Below, in pieces: positions 7,892 to 17,391 of a stretch of 64,000 nucleotides of DNA; position 1 is the first letter of the stretch; each line of letters starts with the position of its first letter. The stretch covers positions 62,001-126,000 of the forward strand of contig CANMFP010000007.1 in the NCBI GenBank assembly GCA_947497265.1. Direction: 5' to 3'. Made by a program: the position numbers and the translations under genes. The notes under the pieces were generated by a model. The model had not been told where the DNA came from, made no database searches, and saw nothing but the letters and a program-made list of their open reading frames with translations. The DNA is from an uncultured Isoptericola sp. (GTDB taxonomy: Bacteria > Actinomycetota > Actinomycetes > Actinomycetales > Cellulomonadaceae).

Positions 7892-10800
7892 ATGAACCTC
7901 ACCGGCATCGTTCCTGCTCTGCTCGCCGAACCTGGTGCGGCCGCTGCCCTGGAGGCCGTGCCGCTCGGCGGTGAGGTCGACGTCGTCGGCCCGAAGGGCG
8001 TGCGTGCCCCGCTCGTCGCCGCCGCGGCCGAGAAGCGTCCCCTCGTGGTGGTCACCGCCACCGGGCGCGACGCCGACGAGCTCGCGGCCGCCGTGCGCGC
8101 CTACCTGCCCGACGAGCGGTACGACGACGTCGCGGTCCTGCCGGCGTGGGAGACGCTGCCGCACGAGCGGCTCAGCCCGCGCGCCGACACGGTGGCCAAG
8201 CGGCTCGCGGTGTTCCGGCGGCTGGCGCACCCGGCCGACGAGCCCGGCCAGACCGGTCCGGTCAACGTCCTGATCATGCCGGTGCGCGCGTTGCTGCAGC
8301 CGGTGGTCGACGGCCTCGGCGAGCTCGAGCCGGTGGAGCTGCACACGGGGCAGACGGCGGACCTCACCGACATCGGCGACCGTCTCGTCGCGGCGGCCTA
8401 CACCCGCGTGGACATGGTGGAGCGGCGCGGGGAGTTCGCGGTCCGGGGCGGCATCCTCGACGTCTTCCCGCCCACGGAGGACCACCCGCTGCGCCTCGAG
8501 TTCTGGGGCGACGAGGTCTCGGAGATCCGGTGGTTCTCGGTGGCGGACCAGCGGTCGCTGGAGATCGCCGACCGAGGGCTGTGGGCGCCGCCGTGCCGCG
8601 AGATCCTGCTCACCGACGCGGTGCGTCGGCGGGCGGCGGAGCTGACCGAGCAGCTCCCCGGCGCGATCGACATGCTGGACAGGCTCGCCGCGGGCATCGC
8701 CGTGGAGGGCATGGAGTCCCTGGCGCCGGTGCTGGTGGAGCGGATGGTGCCGGTCCTGGAGCTGGTCAGGTCCGACTCGCTGCTCGTCCTCGACGAGCCG
8801 GAGCGGGTGCGCCGGCGCGCGCACGACCTGGTGGCCACGACGCAGGAGTTCCTCGCGGCGGCCTGGACGGGCGCCGTCGCGGGCGGTGACGCACCGCTCG
8901 ACCTCTCGGCCGCGTCCTTCGCGACCTTCGCCGACACCCGCGAGGTCGCGGCCCGCCGCGGGCTCGGCTGGTGGACGCTCTCGGCCTTCTCGTTGGAGGC
9001 GGCCGGAGCCGAGGCGGACGACGACGGCGTCGCGGCCGCGGTGTCGACCTCGGACGACGACGCGACCACCTTCACGATCGCGGCGCGCGACGTCGAGTCG
9101 TACCGCGGCGACGTCGCGCGTGCCCTGGACGACGTGCAGGGGCTGCAGAAGGCCGGCTGGCGCCTGGTCCTGACCACCGAGGGACCTGGCCCGGCGCAGC
9201 GCATGACCGAGCAGCTCCGCGCCGCGGACACGGCCGCCCGTCTCGTCACCGAGCTGGACGACGTGCCCGAGGGCGGCGTCGTGCACGTGGCGCCCGCACT
9301 GGTGGGCAAGGGGTTCGTGGTCCCGGAGCTGCAGCTCGCGGTGTTCAGCGAGTCGGACCTCACGGGTCGCCAGGGGTCGTCGACCCGGGACATGCGGCGG
9401 ATGCCCTCGCGGCGACGCAACGTCGTCGACCCCCTGCAGCTCACGGCCGGCGACTTCGTGGTGCACGAGCAGCACGGCGTCGGCCGGTTCGTCGAGATGG
9501 TGCAGCGCACCCTCGGCGCGGGCGCGAGCGCCGCGACGCGCGAGTACCTGGTCATCGAGTACGCCTCGTCCAAGCGGGGGCAGCCGGGCGACCGCCTGTT
9601 CGTGCCCACCGACCAGCTCGACCAGGTCACCAAGTACACCGGTGGCGAGTCGCCGAGCCTGTCCAAGATGGGCGGTGCCGACTGGAAGAACACCAAGGCG
9701 CGCGCCCGCAAGCACGTCAAGGAGATCGCGAGCGAGCTCATCCGGCTCTACTCCGCGCGGATGGCCACGCAGGGGCACGCGTTCGGGCCGGACACGCCGT
9801 GGCAGCGCGAGCTGGAGGACGCCTTCGCCTACGTCGAGACCCCCGACCAGCTCGTCACCATCGACGAGGTCAAGGCCGACATGGAGAAGTCGGTGCCGAT
9901 GGACCGCCTGGTGTGCGGCGACGTCGGCTACGGCAAGACGGAGATCGCCCTGCGGGCGGCGTTCAAGGCCGTGCAGGACGGCAAGCAGGTCGCCATCCTG
10001 GTGCCCACCACGCTGCTGGTCCAGCAGCACTTCGACACGTTCTCCGAGCGGTACGCCGGGTTCCCGGTGAACGTGCGGGCGCTGTCGCGCTTCCAGAGCG
10101 CCAAGGAGTCGGCGGAGACGCTCGAAGGCCTCAAGGACGGCACCGTCGACGTGGTCATCGGTACCCACCGCATCATCACGGGGTCGGTGCACTTCAAGGA
10201 CCTCGGCCTGGTGATCATCGACGAGGAGCAGCGGTTCGGCGTCGAGCACAAGGAGACGCTCAAGCAGCTGCGCACCAACGTGGACGTCCTGGCCATGTCG
10301 GCGACGCCGATCCCGCGCACGCTGGAGATGGCGGTGACCGGCATCCGCGAGATGTCCACGCTGGCGACGCCGCCCGAGGAGCGCCACCCCGTCCTGACCT
10401 ACGTCGGCGGGTACGAGGAGCGGCAGATCTCCGCGGCGGTCCGGCGCGAGCTCCTGCGCGAGGGACAGGTCTTCTACGTGCACAACAAGGTCGAGTCCAT
10501 CCAGCGGGCCGCGACGCGGCTGGCCGAGCTCGTACCGGAGGCCCGGATCGGCGTCGCGCACGGCAAGATGAGCGAGCAGCAGCTCGACCAGGTGATCCGC
10601 GCCTTCTGGGAGAAGGAGCTGGACGTGCTGGTCTGCACCACGATCATCGAGACCGGTATGGACATCTCGAACGCGAACACCCTCATCCTCGAGCGTTCCG
10701 ACACTCTCGGGCTGTCGCAGCTCCACCAGCTCCGCGGTCGCGTCGGCCGTGGCCGGGAGCGGGCGTACGCCTACTTCCTCTACCCGCCGGAGCGTCCCCT

Positions 10801-11512
10801 CACCGAGACGGCGCACGACCGGTTGGCCACGATGGCGGCCAACACCGACCTCGGCGCGGGCATGCAGATCGCCATGAAGGACCTCGAGATCCGCGGCGCG
10901 GGCAACCTGCTCGGCGGCGAGCAGTCCGGGCACATCGCCGGCGTCGGGTTCGACCTGTACGTGCGCATGGTGGGGGAGGCCGTGGCGGCGTTCCGCGGCG
11001 ACGCCGAGGCCGAGGCGCCGGAGATGACGATCGAGCTGCCGGTGGACGCCCACCTGCCCGAGACGTACATCGCCACCGAGCGCCTGCGCCTCGAGGCGTA
11101 CAAGAAGATCGCCGCCGCCCAGGACGCGGCCGCGCTCACCGAGGTGCGCGACGAGCTCGTCGACCGGTACGGAGCCCTGCCGGAACCCACGGAGGCCCTG
11201 TTCGAGGTCGCCGAGTTCCGCAACCACGCCCGCCGCGCCGGCCTGGCGGACGTGACCGCTCAGGGCAAGCACATCCGGTTCGCGCCGGTCGACCTGCCCG
11301 AGTCGGCGCAGATGCGGCTCAAGCGGCTCTACCCCGGCACGATCCTCAAGCCCGGCATCCGGGCCGTCCTGGTGCCGTTCCCGACGACGGCGCGGATCGG
11401 CGGCAAGCCGTTGCGCGGCACCGCTCTGCTCACCTGGGCGCGGCAGCTCATCGATGCTGTGATCCTCGGCGAGGTGGCGGCCGCGGCGTCGGTCGGGACC
11501 GCGGCGCGGTAG
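7892..11512 (+). CDS. mfd: Transcription-repair coupling factor Mfd
   Basis: A 1206-residue protein of normal Mfd length. It removes RNA polymerase stalled at DNA lesions and recruits UvrA. The N-terminal third is the UvrB-like module, and the CarD-like RNAP-interaction domain follows near residue 520 ('LTAGDFVVHEQHGVGRF'). The SF2 translocase motor has Walker A 'GDVGYGKTE' (~675), 'IIDEEQRFG' (~774), 'SATPIPRTL' and 'QLRGRVGRG' (~946). The C-terminal TRCF domain is complete. ATG 7892 has AAGGA 6-7 nt upstream. A TACCCT box near 7817 is a plausible -10. The gene appears monocistronic. Confidence 0.97.
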   Translation: MNLTGIVPALLAEPGAAAALEAVPLGGEVDVVGPKGVRAPLVAAAAEKRPLVVVTATGRDADELAAAVRAYLPDERYDDVAVLPAWETLPHERLSPRADTVAKRLAVFRRLAHPADEPGQTGPVNVLIMPVRALLQPVVDGLGELEPVELHTGQTADLTDIGDRLVAAAYTRVDMVERRGEFAVRGGILDVFPPTEDHPLRLEFWGDEVSEIRWFSVADQRSLEIADRGLWAPPCREILLTDAVRRRAAELTEQLPGAIDMLDRLAAGIAVEGMESLAPVLVERMVPVLELVRSDSLLVLDEPERVRRRAHDLVATTQEFLAAAWTGAVAGGDAPLDLSAASFATFADTREVAARRGLGWWTLSAFSLEAAGAEADDDGVAAAVSTSDDDATTFTIAARDVESYRGDVARALDDVQGLQKAGWRLVLTTEGPGPAQRMTEQLRAADTAARLVTELDDVPEGGVVHVAPALVGKGFVVPELQLAVFSESDLTGRQGSSTRDMRRMPSRRRNVVDPLQLTAGDFVVHEQHGVGRFVEMVQRTLGAGASAATREYLVIEYASSKRGQPGDRLFVPTDQLDQVTKYTGGESPSLSKMGGADWKNTKARARKHVKEIASELIRLYSARMATQGHAFGPDTPWQRELEDAFAYVETPDQLVTIDEVKADMEKSVPMDRLVCGDVGYGKTEIALRAAFKAVQDGKQVAILVPTTLLVQQHFDTFSERYAGFPVNVRALSRFQSAKESAETLEGLKDGTVDVVIGTHRIITGSVHFKDLGLVIIDEEQRFGVEHKETLKQLRTNVDVLAMSATPIPRTLEMAVTGIREMSTLATPPEERHPVLTYVGGYEERQISAAVRRELLREGQVFYVHNKVESIQRAATRLAELVPEARIGVAHGKMSEQQLDQVIRAFWEKELDVLVCTTIIETGMDISNANTLILERSDTLGLSQLHQLRGRVGRGRERAYAYFLYPPERPLTETAHDRLATMAANTDLGAGMQIAMKDLEIRGAGNLLGGEQSGHIAGVGFDLYVRMVGEAVAAFRGDAEAEAPEMTIELPVDAHLPETYIATERLRLEAYKKIAAAQDAAALTEVRDELVDRYGALPEPTEALFEVAEFRNHARRAGLADVTAQGKHIRFAPVDLPESAQMRLKRLYPGTILKPGIRAVLVPFPTTARIGGKPLRGTALLTWARQLIDAVILGEVAAAASVGTAAR

Positions 11513-11748
11513 GCGCAGCACGGCCGGCCGACCGCCTCGGGCGACGCCGGCCTCCGGCGAAGGACGCGGCGCTCGCCCGGTCGACGTCGACCCCGGACCG
11601 GCGAGGAACGCCAGGCGGTCGCCCACCGACGCGACCCACAGCAGGACGCTGTGCGGTGAGCCGTCCGGCAGGAGCGACGCCAGGTCGGCTCGGGTGAAAT
11701 CTGCGTCCGCGGTGTCATTGCGGGCCTCCGGCGAGCGATGCTCAGCAG

Positions 11749-12924
11749 GTGGAACTCGTGGAACGGCCCGCAGCGCGGGCGACCGGCTCGGCTCTGCGCC
11801 CACTGGCGCAGCTGCTGCTCGACGCCGCGTTCGACCGGCCGGGCGTCTTCTCCGACGAGCTGGGACGGGTGACGGGCGAAGAGCTGTGGGAAGCAGGCCT
11901 TCTGCACCGGGTCACACCGGCCGTCGCGCGTGCCGTGCGGGGCTGGTCCGAGGTCCCCGAGGCATGGCGGGCACCGCTGGAGGTGGGGCGCAACCGGCAG
12001 ATGCTCCGCCACCTGCGGGCGCTGGAGGACCTCAAGGTCCTCGGCGCGGCCCTGGACCGGGCTGGCATCGCCTGGGTCGTCGTCAAGGGCGCGACCCTCG
12101 CCTCCGTCGTCTGGCCGCACGCCGACATGCGCGAGTACTACGACCTGGACCTGCTCGTGCAGCCCGCGGCGTTCCGGGACGCCGTCGAGATCGTCGAGGC
12201 CGAGGGCGGCCGGCTCCTCGACCGCAACTGGCCGGCGCTGCGGGCGTCGCGACGCGGGGAGCTGGCGATGGTGGGTCGCCACGGCACGCACGTGGACCTG
12301 CACTGGCACCTCGCGGTCGCGCCGTCCGTGCGCCGGGCCTTCGCCCTCGACGTCGACGCGATGCTGGCGCGACGGCGCCACCGTGAGCTCTCGGCCACCT
12401 CGGTGCCGATGCTCGACCCCGAGGACCAGGCGCTGCACGTCGCGGTCCATGCCGCCCAGGCCGGTGCGAACCGGCTGATGTGGCTCGCCGACGCCTACTA
12501 CGCCGCGCAGCAGGTCGACTGGGACGTGCTGTGCGACCGCTCCCGTGCCGCGCGTGCGGAGGTCCCGGTGGCCCTCGTCCTGGACCGGGCGTACCGCGTC
12601 GCCGGGGAGCCAGGAGTGCCGCACTCCGGTTTCGAGCGTGCCGCCGCGGGATCCTGGGGCCGGCTGGCCCGCGCACGCGACGCCCGGCACCCCTTCCCCG
12701 GGCTCCCGGGAGACCCCCGGCTCGGCGGCGCCGTGTACAGCGCCGCGCGAGCGTCGGTCGTCGCCAGCGCAGGCCACCTCGTCGCGCTGCACGCCCGGGC
12801 ACGCCGGGACGGCTGGCGTCATCGGACCGGGCGCGACGTCGCGTGGCCGCTCCAGCAGGACGTGCCCCACGCCGGTGCCCGGGACGCGTACTTCGCCGCC
12901 GCCGCGAGCGGTGAGCGACGGTGA
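11749..12924 (+). CDS. Lasso-cluster nucleotidyltransferase family protein (PF14907-like)
   Basis: A 391-residue protein. The nucleotidyltransferase signature is 'VVVKGATLA' (~111-119) followed by 'MREYYDLDLLV' (~128-138), the K-G...R-x3-D-x-D pattern with two metal-binding aspartates. Family members recur in lasso clusters that also encode an HPr-kinase-like kinase; in the Bacillus pseudomycoidin system such a protein is linked to hexose addition on the phosphorylated C-terminal serine. Here it overlaps the ABC exporter as GTGA and shares the cluster with such a kinase. The GTG at 11749 has a poor ribosome site, so the start is uncertain. A CGGGTGAAAT motif lies upstream at 11691. Confidence 0.82.
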   Translation: MELVERPAARATGSALRPLAQLLLDAAFDRPGVFSDELGRVTGEELWEAGLLHRVTPAVARAVRGWSEVPEAWRAPLEVGRNRQMLRHLRALEDLKVLGAALDRAGIAWVVVKGATLASVVWPHADMREYYDLDLLVQPAAFRDAVEIVEAEGGRLLDRNWPALRASRRGELAMVGRHGTHVDLHWHLAVAPSVRRAFALDVDAMLARRRHRELSATSVPMLDPEDQALHVAVHAAQAGANRLMWLADAYYAAQQVDWDVLCDRSRAARAEVPVALVLDRAYRVAGEPGVPHSGFERAAAGSWGRLARARDARHPFPGLPGDPRLGGAVYSAARASVVASAGHLVALHARARRDGWRHRTGRDVAWPLQQDVPHAGARDAYFAAAASGERR

Positions 12925-14807
12925 GCGCCGTCCGGACCGCCACGGGCGACGGCGAAGCTGGGCGCGGTGGTTCGGTCACCGCCAAGGGACGACGGCTGGT
13001 CGACCTCGTGCGCCGTTCGACCAGGATCGTGTGGCGGTGCAGCCCTGGCCTCTTCATGACGCTCGTGGCACTGCAGGTCACCGCCGCCGTGGCGCTCGCC
13101 CTGCAGGTGCTGGTCGTCGCGCAGGTACTCGAGCGGATCCTGGACCTGCCCGACGCCGGCATCACGCCGGGCCTCGTGTGGTCGGTGGTGGCGCTCGCGA
13201 GTCTCATGGCGCTCGGCTCCGTCGTCACCGTGGCGCAGGGCAGCGTGCGGCGGCTGGTCGGCGAGCTGGTGGCCCGCTCCATGGCCGAGAAGGTGCAGGA
13301 CGTGGCGACCACCGTCCCGCTGCGCAACTTCGAGTCCCCGGAGTACTTCGACAACCTGCAGCGCGTGCGGCAGAGCGCCATGTCCCGGCCGTTCCAGGTC
13401 ACGCAAGGGCTGTTCACCGTGATCGGGGCGCTGGCCGCCTGCCTCGGTGTCGGGGCGGCGCTCGTCTCGCTGTACCCGTGGCTGCTCCCGCTGCTCGCGG
13501 TCGGCGCCGTCCCGGTGCTGCTGACCAGCCGCCGCGAGAGCGCGCTGGAGTTCCGGTTCTCCGTCGACCAGACGACCAACCAGCGCGAGCGCACCTACGT
13601 CAACTACGTGCAGACCAGCCGGGACGAGGCGAAGGAGATCCGGGCCTTCCAGGTGGCGCCCTGGTTGCGCGAACGGTTCCGCGCCCTGTACGACACGTAC
13701 CTCGCGGCGTTGCGCCGGCACCTCGGCCGTCGGCTGCGCCTGTCGGTGCTCGGTCAGACGCTGTCCGGTCTCGTGCTCGTGGCCACGCTGCTGCTCCTGG
13801 TGCTGCTGATCTCTCGTGGCGAGGTCAGCGTCGCCGACGCAGGTGCCGCCATCGTGGGGATCCGCGCCCTGCAGGGGCAGATCCAGGGGCTGGTGGGCGG
13901 CATACAGCAGATCCACGAGTCAGGGCTCTACCTCGACGACCTCGAGGCCTTCTTCCGGCACCACGAGGACGAGGCCTCCACGGTTCCCCGCGCCGTCGAC
14001 GGGATGCCACCGTTCGCGGGGGTCCGGATCGACGGCGCGACCTTCCGGTACCCCGGCGCGTCGGTCGAGGCGCTGACCGACGTGTCGATCGAGGTGGGAC
14101 CGGGGGAGGTGGTCGCCGTCGTCGGGGAGAACGGGTCGGGCAAGACCACAGCGGCGAAGGTGCTGGCCGGGCTGTACGAGCCGGACGACGGCACGGTGCT
14201 CTGGGGTGAGACGCCGTACAGCAAGCTTGCCGAGGACGACCTGCGCAGCCGGGTCGCGGTGATCTTCCAGGACTTCGTCCGCTACGCGTTCTCCGCGGCG
14301 GAGAACATCGCGCTCGACGGTGCCGGGCCCCAGGCCCGCCGTGACCCGCACGGCGCCGAGCAGGTCCGGCAGGCCGCACGAGCCGCCGGGGTGGACGGCG
14401 CCCTGGCCCGCCTGCCGCACGGATATGCCACGCGCCTGTCACGGATGTTCGACGACAGCTCGGACCTGTCCGGCGGGCAGTGGCAGCGGGTCGCCATCGC
14501 CCGCGCGTTCTACCGTGACGCCGACCTGGTCATCCTCGACGAACCGTCGGCGGCGCTGGACCCGCGGGCCGAGCACGCCCTGTTCACCTCGCTGCGGGAG
14601 ACCCTGCGCGGCCGGTCAGCCCTCTTCATCTCGCACCGGTTCGCCACTGTGCGGGGAGCGGACCGGATCTACGTGATGGACTCCGGGCGGGTCGTCGAGT
14701 CCGGTACGCACGCCGAGCTGATGGCCGAGCGCGGACTGTATGCCGAGCTGTTCGACCTTCAGGCCGGGGCGTACTTCCCGGACGGCTGGTCCAGCGCCGC
14801 CCCCTGA
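12921..14807 (+). CDS. ABC transporter (fused membrane and ATPase domains), likely lasso-peptide exporter (D protein)
   Basis: A 628-residue half-transporter. An N-terminal transmembrane domain (about residues 45-345) precedes an ATPase with Walker A 'GENGSGKTT' (~402), Q-loop 'IFQDF', signature 'LSGGQ' (~516), Walker B 'VILDEPSAALD' (~536) and 'SHR' switch histidine. Lasso D proteins export the mature peptide and give immunity. Start GTG 12921 overlaps the nucleotidyltransferase stop by 4 bp, so expression is coupled. The 3' end overlaps the convergent kinase gene by 49 bp. The ~35-residue N-terminal extension is hydrophilic and cytosolic. Confidence 0.88.
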   Translation: MSAVRTATGDGEAGRGGSVTAKGRRLVDLVRRSTRIVWRCSPGLFMTLVALQVTAAVALALQVLVVAQVLERILDLPDAGITPGLVWSVVALASLMALGSVVTVAQGSVRRLVGELVARSMAEKVQDVATTVPLRNFESPEYFDNLQRVRQSAMSRPFQVTQGLFTVIGALAACLGVGAALVSLYPWLLPLLAVGAVPVLLTSRRESALEFRFSVDQTTNQRERTYVNYVQTSRDEAKEIRAFQVAPWLRERFRALYDTYLAALRRHLGRRLRLSVLGQTLSGLVLVATLLLLVLLISRGEVSVADAGAAIVGIRALQGQIQGLVGGIQQIHESGLYLDDLEAFFRHHEDEASTVPRAVDGMPPFAGVRIDGATFRYPGASVEALTDVSIEVGPGEVVAVVGENGSGKTTAAKVLAGLYEPDDGTVLWGETPYSKLAEDDLRSRVAVIFQDFVRYAFSAAENIALDGAGPQARRDPHGAEQVRQAARAAGVDGALARLPHGYATRLSRMFDDSSDLSGGQWQRVAIARAFYRDADLVILDEPSAALDPRAEHALFTSLRETLRGRSALFISHRFATVRGADRIYVMDSGRVVESGTHAELMAERGLYAELFDLQAGAYFPDGWSSAAP

Positions 14808-15733
14808 TCGCCCAGCGCCGCGACTAGCTCGGCTCCCAGGCGCTCGCGGAACGGCGGCCCCCACGGCACCTGGGCGGTGAAGACGGGGACGTTCGCGGCG
14901 AGGGTCGACACCCCGGCGAACTGCGCTGCGGTGACCTGGGGGTCCTGCCAGCCGAGCAGGCGTGGGAACTGCATGAGGGCGAACGCCGCGTCGGCTCCGC
15001 GGACCTGGTCGACCTGGAGCTCGTCAGCGTCCCGCCGGGGGAGCGGGACCACGAGCGCGCGGAGCGGGACGCCGTCGTCGGCCGGACGTCCGGGTGCCAG
15101 CAGGTCGCGTCCGTCGGCGCTGCGGCCCTGGTGCGGGGAGTCCGCACCGAATCTCTCGGTCAGGGTGTCGGCACCCTTGCGCAGGCGCAGCTCGGTGGCG
15201 CCGAGCCGGGCGACCGCGTTGCTCCCGGGGTCGTCGACCCGCAAGACGTCGTCGGTGACGAGCGCTCCACCCTCGGCACACAGCAGCGCCGCCATCGTCG
15301 ACTTGCCCATGCCCGACCGCCCGACGAACCCGACCGCCGCGCCACCGAGCTGGACGGCGCTGGCGTGCAGGACGACGTGCCCGCGCAGGTACAGCTGGAA
15401 TGCCATGAGCGCACCGGAGGCGAGCACCCGTGCCACGCCGGTGTCGGCGCCCTCGACCACGTGCCACGAGACGTCCTCGAGGTTCGGCCCGAGCACGAAG
15501 TCGCAGGTGCCGTGGAACCTGAGCACGTAGCCGTCTGCGGTCCGCGTCGCCGTGTACCAGGGGCGCTCGGGGCTGGCGTAGTGCAGGAGGACCTGACCCG
15601 GGGGATCGTCGAACGTGTGGCTACGGTCCGCCCCGCGCCGCAGCCGGACGCGGCCGTCGGCGGCGACGGTCCCGGTGCGGGAGGGCATCGGGACGTCGCT
15701 GTCGATGGACAGTCCGTAGAGCGTGGTGGTCAT
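14759..15733 (-). CDS. HPr-kinase-like lasso-peptide kinase (K protein)
   Basis: A 324-residue protein with a P-loop 'GFVGRSGMGKSTMAALL' (~135-151), 'HASAVQLGGAAV' just before it and 'ALVTDDVLRVDD' after it, the layout of HPr kinase-fold proteins of RiPP clusters. The paeninodin-type enzymes of this family phosphorylate the C-terminal serine of the lasso precursor, and the precursor here ends in serine. It is last in the A-C-B2-K order; its ATG overlaps the B2 stop as ATGA. It lacks the HPr-binding features of true HprK. Substrate assignment rests on context. Confidence 0.83.
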   Translation of the reverse strand: MTTTLYGLSIDSDVPMPSRTGTVAADGRVRLRRGADRSHTFDDPPGQVLLHYASPERPWYTATRTADGYVLRFHGTCDFVLGPNLEDVSWHVVEGADTGVARVLASGALMAFQLYLRGHVVLHASAVQLGGAAVGFVGRSGMGKSTMAALLCAEGGALVTDDVLRVDDPGSNAVARLGATELRLRKGADTLTERFGADSPHQGRSADGRDLLAPGRPADDGVPLRALVVPLPRRDADELQVDQVRGADAAFALMQFPRLLGWQDPQVTAAQFAGVSTLAANVPVFTAQVPWGPPFRERLGAELVAALGDQGAALDQPSGKYAPA

Positions 15734-16173
15734 GCAGGGCTCCCGATCCGTGTCTGGTCGAACTCCAGGTACATCCACGTCGCGCCCTCGGGGTCGAGGT
15801 CGGCACCGTCGATGCGGAGCCAGGCGTGCGCCCGCAGCTCGGTACCGTCGCGCCGCACACCCAGCACGATCTGCGGGTCGCGGGAACGCAGCGTGCGGCC
15901 CAGCAGCAGGGCCGTGCGCAGGCACGTGCCGTTGACCCAGCGCAGGCGCAGGACGCGCCGGTCGATGCGCAGCGCGCGCAGCTCGCGGGACGTGAGCTGC
16001 GTGGTGTCGAAGGCTGGGCGGGCCGTCGAGCCCGGAGCGCCGCCGAGGCGCAGGCCGAGCAGAGCGGCGGTCCGCCGCAGGCCGAGCGTCCGCAGACCAG
16101 CTTCGGCCACCAGGTAGACCGATGCCGACCGGACTGCTCGCAGCAGGCCGGTGACGCGCCGTCGCGCGTTCAC
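15730..16173 (-). CDS. Lasso peptide B2 protein (transglutaminase-fold leader peptidase)
   Basis: A 147-residue protein of typical split-B2 length. The predicted cysteine-protease triad is C84 in 'VNGTCLRTALLLGR', H116 in 'LRAHAWLRIDG' and an aspartate around 121-126. With the B1 recognition protein it should remove the leader, cutting two residues after the conserved leader threonine. Start GTG 16173 overlaps the cyclase stop (GTGA) and the stop overlaps the kinase start (ATGA), so C, B2 and K are translationally coupled. The basic N-terminal ~35 residues are not part of the catalytic core. Confidence 0.87.
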   Translation of the reverse strand: MNARRRVTGLLRAVRSASVYLVAEAGLRTLGLRRTAALLGLRLGGAPGSTARPAFDTTQLTSRELRALRIDRRVLRLRWVNGTCLRTALLLGRTLRSRDPQIVLGVRRDGTELRAHAWLRIDGADLDPEGATWMYLEFDQTRIGSPA

Positions 16174-17321
16174 GCGGCGCCCTCGGCGGGGCTGCGGACC
16201 TGGCTGGCGAGCCAGGCGGACTGGAGCAGCAGACCGGTGGGGCCGGGTGGACGCTCGCTCGACCATGCCTCCTGCAGGGCCTCGGCGTCGACGAGGTCGT
16301 GCGGCACACCCCTGCCGTCCCAGTTCTGGGCGAACTCCCGGGTGGCCTCGCCGAGGTAGGCGAGGGTGAAGGTCGCCTTGGAGGTGCGCGCGAGGACCGT
16401 GTCCGGGAGGACGTCGCGGAAGACCGCTCGCATGCCGTCGGTGCGCGAGGAGAAACCTGTCGGGTGCCGGTGGGCGACGGCAGCGAGGAAGGTCGGGTCG
16501 AGCAGCGGGTGGGTGACCACCGCGTCGTGCTCGGCGGCCAGCGCGGAGTAGGTCCGGAAGAACTCGGTGACCGATCGCCGGCGCGCGACCCACCGCAGCG
16601 AGCCACCGAAGGCCAGCGGCTCGGCGAGGTCGTCGGCGCACACGCGCTCGGCGAGCTCGCGCCGCGCGTCGGCCCGGAGCCATGGCGTCGTGAACGGCAT
16701 GGCGTGCTGCCGGGAGCGGAGCAGGCCGGGAGCGAGAGACGTCACCGCTGCTCGGCGAGGGCTGCCGGGGGCGAAGGGATGCAGTGCAGCTCGGCGCAGC
16801 GGCCGGATGCGGCGGTCGCCGAAGACCTCGTCGCCTCCCTCCCCGGTGAGGACGGCGCCGCCGGCGCACCGCTCGAGCAGCGGCCAGCGTGCGTGCATGG
16901 TGGCCGGCCAGAGCAGGCCGTGGCGGCGCAGGCTGTCCTGGGCTGCCGGCCCGAGCAGGTCGTTCTCGGTGGTGACGGGCATGCGCCACCAGGCGCGGAG
17001 CCCCAGGTGGCTGACGACGGCGTGCTGCCAGTCGGACTCGTCGGCCTCGGCGATCCCCGGATAGACGAACGTCACCGGGATCGGGTCTGGTGCGCCGGCC
17101 AGGGCGGTGGCTCGGCACGCCGCGGCCAGGACGGCCGAGGAGTCTCGGCCTCCCGAGAACGTGACGAAGATCTGGCGCGTGCCGGCGTGGTGCGCGATGG
17201 CCGCGACGAGGGTGTCGAGGGGAGAGGCCGACGTCCGTCGGCGTGGTGGGGGCTCGACCAGGCCGGGGAGCCACGACCAGGCGATCTCGCGCGGCGTGGG
17301 TCGATGGACGTCGAGAGTCAT
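16170..17321 (-). CDS. Lasso cyclase (C protein), asparagine-synthetase-like, without the N-terminal glutaminase-like domain
   Basis: A 383-residue protein with the ATP-pyrophosphatase signature 'SGGRDSSAV' (56-64) and 'TGEGGDEVFG' (~159-168), the AMP-forming core that activates a side-chain carboxylate and closes the macrolactam ring. Known lasso cyclases such as McjC are about 500-600 residues and have an N-terminal Ntn/glutaminase-like domain; only ~55 residues precede the P-loop here. ATG 17321 has GGAG 6 nt upstream, and only 70 bp separate it from the precursor gene, so no missing domain lies upstream. Later motifs such as 'ARTSKATFTLAYLG' are present, so it looks functional. Confidence 0.87.
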   Translation of the reverse strand: MTLDVHRPTPREIAWSWLPGLVEPPPRRRTSASPLDTLVAAIAHHAGTRQIFVTFSGGRDSSAVLAAACRATALAGAPDPIPVTFVYPGIAEADESDWQHAVVSHLGLRAWWRMPVTTENDLLGPAAQDSLRRHGLLWPATMHARWPLLERCAGGAVLTGEGGDEVFGDRRIRPLRRAALHPFAPGSPRRAAVTSLAPGLLRSRQHAMPFTTPWLRADARRELAERVCADDLAEPLAFGGSLRWVARRRSVTEFFRTYSALAAEHDAVVTHPLLDPTFLAAVAHRHPTGFSSRTDGMRAVFRDVLPDTVLARTSKATFTLAYLGEATREFAQNWDGRGVPHDLVDAEALQEAWSSERPPGPTGLLLQSAWLASQVRSPAEGAA

Positions 17322-17391
17322 GTCGGTCTCCGCGCCGGTCGGCGGCACCCGCGACGGTGCCGCGGGGCCGCCGACGTGCTGCGGGAGAGGG

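Noticed and set aside
11513-11748. 236-bp gap after mfd with a minus-strand reading frame that looks partly protein-like
   Set aside because: It lacks a convincing start and ribosome site, and the upstream part overlaps the nucleotidyltransferase start. Only a CGGGTGAAAT word and the promoter region for the lasso unit are supported.
6815-11803. Very long minus-strand open frame antisense to mfd
   Set aside because: Only its 3' part (6815-7696) encodes the GT2-like protein; the rest is arginine/histidine-rich shadow of mfd codons with no domains.
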